From Thermoanaerobaculia bacterium (GTDB taxonomy: Bacteria; Acidobacteriota; Thermoanaerobaculia; Multivoradales; Multivoraceae): a stretch of DNA of 33,510 nt. Every line of letters begins with the position of its first letter. Position 1 is the stretch's first letter. The position numbers and the translations under genes are program-made. Below, piece after piece: positions 27,449 to 33,510 of the stretch. Under the pieces are notes generated by a model. That model was given only the letters and a program-made list of their open reading frames with translations. It was not told the origin of the DNA and ran no database searches. The stretch is taken from the NCBI GenBank assembly GCA_028285365.1, contig JANQPS010000466.1:1-33510 (forward strand), in the 5' to 3' direction.

Positions 27449-28171
27449 CTAGGTCGCGTTCCGCGCCTTCATGTCGGCGATGAAGGCGTCGGCCTCGGCG
27501 ATCGACGCCTGCATCTCCTCGACGAGTGTCGCAACGTCGAGCTCGAGCTCCTGCACTGTGGTTTGCAGTGAACCCAGGGCGCGAGCGTTGAGGTTGTGTT
27601 TGAGGAACAGAACCTGATCGTGGAGCTTGTCGAGCACCGGATCCATGGGCTCGGCGGCTTCCTTCATGACAGTGACGAGGTCCTCGTAGCGGCGCTTCGT
27701 TGCCGACCACTCACGCTCCGACTCAGCTCGCAGCGCGTCGCTGCTGTACTGACCGATTTCGTCCTTCCACTCAGCAAAGAGCGAGCGGGCGACGTTCTCG
27801 ACCTTGCGAATGCGGTCGTGAACCTCTTCGGCTCGCGCCGAGCTCTTGTCGTAGGTCTTGAGGACCTTCTTGTACATCGACTCGAGCTCGCCGCCGTCGT
27901 AGGACACGACCGCCTGGAACTGTTCCAGCGCGTCCTGGAACTGCTCCTGTGCGTCTTCCTGTGCTTCCTTGACGCTGTCGACGCGCGAGACCAGCAGCTC
28001 TCGCTTCTCGATGCCGATCTTCTCCAGCGCCGCGAAGTAGCGGTCGCGCACCCTGTTACAGGAGGTCGCACCGATCAGAATCAACAGGGCGGCCGCGAGC
28101 GTGGCCGCTCGACGAGCCTGGAGCCCGAAGTCGAGCTGCTGCCGGAAGCTCTCAGAGCTATTCGTGTTCAT
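27449..28171 (-). CDS. DUF2959-like lipoprotein
   Basis: Lipobox 'IGATSC'; 'YFAALEKIGIEKRELLVSRVDSVKEAQEDAQEQFQDALEQFQAVV' matches the DUF2959 pattern; coiled-coil. Confidence 0.82.
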   Translation of the reverse strand: MNTNSSESFRQQLDFGLQARRAATLAAALLILIGATSCNRVRDRYFAALEKIGIEKRELLVSRVDSVKEAQEDAQEQFQDALEQFQAVVSYDGGELESMYKKVLKTYDKSSARAEEVHDRIRKVENVARSLFAEWKDEIGQYSSDALRAESEREWSATKRRYEDLVTVMKEAAEPMDPVLDKLHDQVLFLKHNLNARALGSLQTTVQELELDVATLVEEMQASIAEADAFIADMKARNAT

Positions 28172-28234
28172 CGCGCGGTCGCCCTTTGATTAGAGAAGGA
28201 CTGCCTCAGCTAGAGCTGATTCGGGAAACTTAGG

Positions 28235-29776
28235 TCAGCCCTGGTCGCGCAGCATCCGTCTCAGGATCTTCCCCGAGGCGGACTTGGGAATCTCGTCGAT
28301 GAACTCGACGAGACGAAGCTGCTTGTAGGTCGCCACCTCGCTCGCCACGAAGCTCTTGATGTCGTCTTCGCTGGCTTCGGCGCCCGGCTTGAGAGTGATG
28401 AAACCCTTGGGCAGCTCGCCAGCTTCGTCGTCGGGAATGCCGATGACTGCGGCATCAGCCACCGCCGGGTGCGTCACCAGGAGAGCCTCCAGCTCGGCCG
28501 GGGGCACCTGGAAGCCTTTGTACTTGATGAGCTCCTTCAGACGGTCGACGATCGTGAAGTGACCGTCGGCATCGATGTGGCCGATGTCGCCGGTGTGCAG
28601 CCAGCCATCGTCGTCGATCGTGGTCTTCGTCGCCTCTTCGTTGTTGAGATAGCCGGGCATGACCTGCGGGCCGCGGACCCAGATCTCGCCGTCTTCGTCC
28701 TGGCCCAGGTCGGCGCCGGTCTCGGGGTCGACCACTCGGCACTCGGTGTTGGGAATGAGCAGGCCGATGGTTCCGGGCTTGTAGTGGCCTTTGGGCGTCG
28801 AGTGACTGACCGGCGAGAGCTCGGTCATTCCGTAACCCTGAACGACTTCACAGCCGAGACGCTCCGAGGCTTCGGAGGCCAGCTCGGCGCCGAGAGGTGC
28901 TGCGCCCGAGAACAGTGATTCCAGAGACGAGAGATCGAAGTTGTCGACGAGCGGATGTTTCGCGAGCGCGAGCACGACGGGTGGCACGACGAAGCCGCGC
29001 TTGATCTTGTGGTCCTGACAGAGCGTCAGGAACTGTTCGAGGTCGAAGCGAGGCATGGTCACGACCTTGCCGCCCTGGGCGAGCGCTCCGTTCATCAGGA
29101 CCTGCATGCCGTAGATATGGAAGAACGGGAGAAACGACAGCACGGTCTCACCGTCGTCGACTGGCATGAGCGCCTCGCACTGGGCGAGATTTGCGACCAG
29201 GTTGTGATGGGTGAGCATGACGCCCTTAGACAAACCCGTGGTTCCCGACGAGTAGGGCAGAGCGACGAGATCGTCGATCTTGCGCTCCACCTGAGCTGCC
29301 AGGGGTTGGCCAAACAGGCTGCTGGCCGGGCTCAGGTCGCTTTCGTCGAGAGTGAAGATCTCTTCGACGTTTGTGCCTTCCGCGGCTTCTTTGGCGACGT
29401 CGGCAAACAGGCTGATGGTGACCAGGAGCTTTGCGTTCGAGTCCTTCAGCTGATGCTTGACTTCGCCGGCGGTGTAGGTGGGATTGACGGTCGTGACGAT
29501 GCCGCCGGCATAGGCGGTGCCGTGAAACACGACGGCGTACTCAGGAACGTTGGGCGCCATGATGGCCACGACGTCGCCTGGAGCAAAGCCGCGCGCCTGG
29601 AGTCCACCCGCGAAGGAGCGAATGGCGCCGGAGAGCTCGGCGTAGGTCATCGTCCGTCCACTGGGGCCATCGACGAGGGCCGGCTGGTCCGCCAACCGCT
29701 CCGCGTGACGGAGGACGAAGTCCGTGAGGGTGATCTCCGGGATCTCGACTTCGGGGAAGGGACTCTTGTGAATCAT
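28235..29776 (-). CDS. AMP-binding acyl-CoA synthetase (4-coumarate-CoA ligase-like)
   Basis: 'LPYSSGTTGLSKGVMLTHHN', 'QGYGMTELSPVSH', 'GWLHTGDIGHIDADGHFTIVDRLKELIKYKGFQVPPAELE', 'PKSASGKILRR'. Confidence 0.95.
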   Translation of the reverse strand: MIHKSPFPEVEIPEITLTDFVLRHAERLADQPALVDGPSGRTMTYAELSGAIRSFAGGLQARGFAPGDVVAIMAPNVPEYAVVFHGTAYAGGIVTTVNPTYTAGEVKHQLKDSNAKLLVTISLFADVAKEAAEGTNVEEIFTLDESDLSPASSLFGQPLAAQVERKIDDLVALPYSSGTTGLSKGVMLTHHNLVANLAQCEALMPVDDGETVLSFLPFFHIYGMQVLMNGALAQGGKVVTMPRFDLEQFLTLCQDHKIKRGFVVPPVVLALAKHPLVDNFDLSSLESLFSGAAPLGAELASEASERLGCEVVQGYGMTELSPVSHSTPKGHYKPGTIGLLIPNTECRVVDPETGADLGQDEDGEIWVRGPQVMPGYLNNEEATKTTIDDDGWLHTGDIGHIDADGHFTIVDRLKELIKYKGFQVPPAELEALLVTHPAVADAAVIGIPDDEAGELPKGFITLKPGAEASEDDIKSFVASEVATYKQLRLVEFIDEIPKSASGKILRRMLRDQG

Positions 29777-29941
29777 GTGGACTCCAGCGGTTGGCTCGTA
29801 CTCGGGTCGTACGGTGAGAATCGATGAGCTAGCTCGGTGAGAGCTGTGCAGGCCAAAATGGCCGCCAAGTCTAGCGGGTGAGCGCCCTGGTGTGGCGCGA
29901 GCGTGGTGACGATCGGAGCGGTCGCGAGGCCCTGAGAGCGC

Positions 29942-30841
29942 CTACGGCGAATCGGCTCTCGAGATAGCGAGGGCCTCGCCGTAGTCGGCCAGTCCGCAGA
30001 CTGGTGTCACGCGCTCTCGCCACTGCTCCTCGAGTGCGTCGAGGGTTTGCTGAGACAACGTGAAGGCGCTCTTGTCGACTTCGCCTTTGACCTTCGCCGA
30101 CTCGGAGCCCGGGGGGAGGCCGAGACGCGTTTCGCTCAAGGTCCGCATCCCCAGATCGTCGAATCGATCGGAGTGGGACAGCATGAAACCGAGAGACGAT
30201 CGCTCGACCCCGAGCTCGATGAGCGCCTCCTCGGCTTCGATGCCGGCAAACTCAGCCACTCGCTCGACGTGAAGTCGGGGGTGCTCTTTCATCAGCTCGA
30301 AGGCGAGGACGAGAGTGTCGTCGTTGTCTCGTCGCGTCCACCAGGACACGAAGTGCGTCCAGTAGTCGCGCCCACCGTCGCGGTGGATCCACCAGTGGCC
30401 GAAGTCGTCGAGCGTGACGGTGCCCGGCTCGATCAGCCAACCGGTCATGAATCGGTAGAACGAGATCAGGGCTCTGTCCGGTGAGCGTATGGAGATCAGG
30501 TAGCGACCGCCTCGTGGCATGGGCTCCCAGGGGAGGTGACTCTTGAACGCCCGCGGCTGCGCTCGCTGCTCGACGTCCAATGGAATGCCAAGGTCGTGCG
30601 AGGTCTCGATCCACGGCACGACGCGGGAGATGTCGTCGAAGTCCATGTCTCCGCCCGTTCTCAGTGTGTGGACCATCTGCTGAAGCCACGTCGTTCCACA
30701 CTTGGCGAACGGTGAGATGACGAGGTCGGTGGGCCTCAGCTCCAGCCCGAGTCCCGTCGCAACTGACTCATCAGAGACGAAGCGTTCGAGAAGACCGTCG
30801 AACTCTTCGATGGAGGTGGCGCGTGGTGTTGTCGACGACAT
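29942..30841 (-). CDS. Sulfotransferase domain protein
   Basis: PAPS 5'-phosphosulfate loop 'PFAKCGTTWLQQMVHTL'; 'RYLISIRSPDRALISFYRF' (3'-PB-like). Confidence 0.88.
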   Translation of the reverse strand: MSSTTPRATSIEEFDGLLERFVSDESVATGLGLELRPTDLVISPFAKCGTTWLQQMVHTLRTGGDMDFDDISRVVPWIETSHDLGIPLDVEQRAQPRAFKSHLPWEPMPRGGRYLISIRSPDRALISFYRFMTGWLIEPGTVTLDDFGHWWIHRDGGRDYWTHFVSWWTRRDNDDTLVLAFELMKEHPRLHVERVAEFAGIEAEEALIELGVERSSLGFMLSHSDRFDDLGMRTLSETRLGLPPGSESAKVKGEVDKSAFTLSQQTLDALEEQWRERVTPVCGLADYGEALAISRADSP

Positions 30842-31027
30842 GGGTTGGCTCCGACTCGGGTGATCCGATCTCGATGGTCGGCTGTGCATGCTACTTCGCA
30901 GGCGTCTGGAGCCTGAGTAAGGGTGCTTGACGAAAGGAGAGGGAGCGGCCAACCTCCGTCCGCGGTAGTGCCGTCATGCCTCGTCGTACCGTCTCTTTCT
31001 TTTCGCCTCACTTCAGCTGAGCACACC

Positions 31028-32017
31028 ATGAGCGAATCACGATCACCGTCTGATGACCACAACGTCGAACCCGAACCGAGCGCTCCCTGGTCTTTCTTCA
31101 CCGGGATGTGCATGGGGGCGGCGGACGTCGTGCCTGGCGTCTCGGGCGGCACCATGGCGTTCATCATGGGGGTGTATCGCCACCTGATCGACGCTGTAAA
31201 GAGCTTCGATGTCGAGCTCGTGCGGCTGCTGCTGCAGCGCAAGATCAAGGAGAGTGTGGCGCACACCCATCTCCCGTTTCTCGCCGCCCTGGGCAGCGGT
31301 ATCGTCCTGTCGGTTCTCGTGCTCTCTGGGGGCGTCGAATGGGCCCTCGAGCATCAGAGAGTCTTGCTCTTCGCCTTCTTCTTCGGGCTCGTCTGTGCCT
31401 CGGTGATCTCACTGGCTTCGAAGATCGAGTGGAACGTCGCTGAGTTGATCTGGTTTGCGCTGGGTGCTGCAGCCGCCTGGGTGATCGTCGGAATGTTGGC
31501 CACACCGACGCCGGATGCGCCGTGGATGGCGTTCGTCGCGGGCTCGATCGGCATCACCGCCATGATCCTGCCCGGGATCTCGGGATCGTTCATCCTGCTG
31601 CTTCTGGGCCAGTACGCCAACGTCATCGGCGCCATCAACGACCTCAAGGGTGGCGACCTCCAGGCGCTCGTGACGCTCGTACCGTTCGGGCTGGGCATGG
31701 TCGTGGGGATCATGCTGTTCAGTCGGCTCCTCAGCTGGCTGCTCGATCGCTTCTATCTCGCGACGGTTGCCACGATGACCGGCTTCATCACCGGGTCGCT
31801 GCGCAAGATCTGGCCGTTCAAGGGTGACGTGATCCAGTCCCTGCAGAAAGAGGACGAGCTGATCGAAATCCGAGCCAATGCGCTGCCGGATCTGGAGACT
31901 CCGCAACTGTGGCCGGCGATAGGGCTCGCTGTCGTCGGGTTCATTGCAATCACCCTCATCGACCACGCTCACTCGAAAGAGAACCCGATCGTCAAGCTGG
32001 TGGCGCGACGCAACTGA
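31028..32017 (+). CDS. DUF368 (PopT-like, undecaprenyl-phosphate translocase family) membrane protein
   Basis: 'FFTGMCMGAADVVPGVSGGTMAFIMGVYRHLIDAVKSF' and 'ILPGISGSFILLLLGQYANVI' duplicated motifs typical of DUF368. Confidence 0.92.
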   Translation: MSESRSPSDDHNVEPEPSAPWSFFTGMCMGAADVVPGVSGGTMAFIMGVYRHLIDAVKSFDVELVRLLLQRKIKESVAHTHLPFLAALGSGIVLSVLVLSGGVEWALEHQRVLLFAFFFGLVCASVISLASKIEWNVAELIWFALGAAAAWVIVGMLATPTPDAPWMAFVAGSIGITAMILPGISGSFILLLLGQYANVIGAINDLKGGDLQALVTLVPFGLGMVVGIMLFSRLLSWLLDRFYLATVATMTGFITGSLRKIWPFKGDVIQSLQKEDELIEIRANALPDLETPQLWPAIGLAVVGFIAITLIDHAHSKENPIVKLVARRN

Positions 32018-32107
32018 GCGGCCCGATCGCCTGGCGGCGGGCGTCCGGGTCCCCTACGCGCTCAGGAGCGCGTCGGTCGAGGTCGGATTCGACGACGTGT
32101 GGCCACC

Positions 32108-32123
32108 ACCTCGTAAGCGAGGT
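32108..32123. terminator. Hairpin between convergent genes
   Basis: ACCTCG-TAAG-CGAGGT. Confidence 0.4.
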
Positions 32124-32140
32124 CGAAATGGGGACCTGGC

Positions 32141-33510
32141 CTATCGCATCGCCTCCTCCAGTCTGAGCCGGGCGGCTGCGATCGTCGCGAGGATACGTGT
32201 GGCGTTCTCCCGCCCGCTATACGCGATGACGATCCGCCGCTCGGCCGAATCGAGCAGCAGGGTGAGATCTCGTGCCGAGCGCTGCCGAGCCGCGCTGTCG
32301 GAACTCCCGATGGCACCGATCCATATCGGGCTGGTGTGGGCGAACGGGTAACTGTCCATCGCCGGCCACACGGTCTCGCCGCCGTGGGCGCGGGCGGCGA
32401 TCCACCCGCCCTGCGGCAGATCGAGAGCCCCGTCGAAACTGCGCGAGCCCGGTGCGTCGACTCCCTCGCTCGACCAGACGACGCCGCCGTTGACGAGCAG
32501 CTCGACCCGCTCGACTGGGACGGCGCTGTGGAGGTCGAGCTCGAACGAGGTCGTGCCACCGGTCGCGAGCGCGTCACCAGGGCGCGCGTCCGCCACCCTG
32601 AGCTCGAGGATCGGCCCCGACGAGACGAATGAGCGCCCCGCCGCCATGCCGCTCCAGTAGGCCGCGAGGTTGGATTCGCCGCCGGTGTCGACGTAGAGGC
32701 GCGTGGCCCCGACCGCCATCGTGCGATAGAAGTTGGTCATCACGTCGGTACCCGCCTCGAGCACGATCGGCATGCCGAGGTCGAGCAGTCGGTACCAGAC
32801 CTCGGCGGTGCCGAGCTCGTCGGTCCAGAGGCAGGCGACCTCGAGCCAGTCCAAGTTGCCGAGGATGCCGTCCGCAGCAAGCAGTGGCGGCACGGTATCC
32901 GGACCTCTACCAGAGAACGGATCACGCACGGTGACGGGGTGTACGTACCCGCCGAGCCCGCCCTGGCTGCGCGCGAACGCCAGCGCTTCGGCGTTGGGCC
33001 GATCGGCGGTGCCGTACACCTGGTAGCCGGGACCCCAGATCCACGGCCAGAAGAGGTCGGTGGTGTCGAGGAGGGCAACGTGGCCGAGGAAGTGGGAGCG
33101 CACCTCCTGCGCGAACTGGATGAGTGGTGGTTCGGCCGTGCGGTTCTGGCCCCACAGCTCCTGGTCTTCGAAGCGATTGTGGAGGTTGGCGAGCTGGGGA
33201 GTAGCGACGTCGAGGGACTCTCCTTGCATCATTCCGACCAGGTCGTCGGGCGCCAGTCGATACGGTCCGCCGTAGTTCAGGTGGAAATGGTGGTCGGCCG
33301 AGAGGTAGCCGGCAGCGCGTGCATCCCACACTGGCTGGACGGCGATCGTGACTTCGGCGACCCCGCTCGGAGTCACTTCGATGCTCAACTTCTGCTCCGG
33401 TGTGAGGATCCCCTTCACCGCGCTGATCTGCGCGCGCCCTGCCGGGAGCTCGAGCTCGATCACACCGGGCGAGTAGAAGAAGACGCGTCCGTGCTCGAGC
33501 GCAAACTGCG
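32141..33510 (-). CDS. CehA/McbA (PHP-domain)-like metallohydrolase, partial (runs off the window end)
   Basis: 'GYLSADHHFHLNYGGPYRLAPDDLVGMMQGESLDVATPQLAN'; frame stays open to 33510 (upstream residues 'QFALEHGRVFFYSPG'). Confidence 0.75.
   Translation of the reverse strand, partial: QFALEHGRVFFYSPGVIELELPAGRAQISAVKGILTPEQKLSIEVTPSGVAEVTIAVQPVWDARAAGYLSADHHFHLNYGGPYRLAPDDLVGMMQGESLDVATPQLANLHNRFEDQELWGQNRTAEPPLIQFAQEVRSHFLGHVALLDTTDLFWPWIWGPGYQVYGTADRPNAEALAFARSQGGLGGYVHPVTVRDPFSGRGPDTVPPLLAADGILGNLDWLEVACLWTDELGTAEVWYRLLDLGMPIVLEAGTDVMTNFYRTMAVGATRLYVDTGGESNLAAYWSGMAAGRSFVSSGPILELRVADARPGDALATGGTTSFELDLHSAVPVERVELLVNGGVVWSSEGVDAPGSRSFDGALDLPQGGWIAARAHGGETVWPAMDSYPFAHTSPIWIGAIGSSDSAARQRSARDLTLLLDSAERRIVIAYSGRENATRILATIAAARLRLEEAMR

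Noticed and set aside
28955-29827. 290-aa ORF antisense to the acyl-CoA synthetase
   Set aside because: Shadow ORF; the ligase motifs on the minus strand are decisive.

Overview
GC-rich bacterial chromosomal window (33.5 kb) with about 22 protein-coding genes. I could support no rRNA, tRNA, CRISPR array, transposase or phage genes. The content is mainly lipid/acyl-CoA and secondary metabolism: a type I Baeyer-Villiger monooxygenase, a frameshifted thiolase-like gene, two enoyl-CoA hydratases, a 4-coumarate-CoA-ligase-like enzyme and a sulfotransferase. There are also hydrolases (serine hydrolase, M20 amidohydrolase, DUF885, penicillin-acylase family, PHP/CehA-type), a Ser/Thr kinase, an NtrB/NtrC-like two-component pair, a secreted heme peroxidase, a CPBP protease, a DUF368/PopT-like protein and a DUF4097-like repeat protein. 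The most interesting signal is regulatory. The ~420-bp gap between the peroxidase gene and the divergent histidine kinase/sigma54-activator operon holds a consensus sigma54 promoter facing the peroxidase (TTGGCAC-ATAGG-TTGC) and an NtrC-like dyad (CGCACC-N5-GGTGCG) at enhancer distance. Other observations are a one-base frameshift in the thiolase-like gene, covarying double hairpins between convergent genes, small repeated hairpin/stop-codon motifs, tandem repeats upstream of the BVMO and inside the kinase ATPase domain, and a three-copy GTGGGTTACCTGGCACCT repeat. All calls come from reading sequence and motifs; no database search was run.
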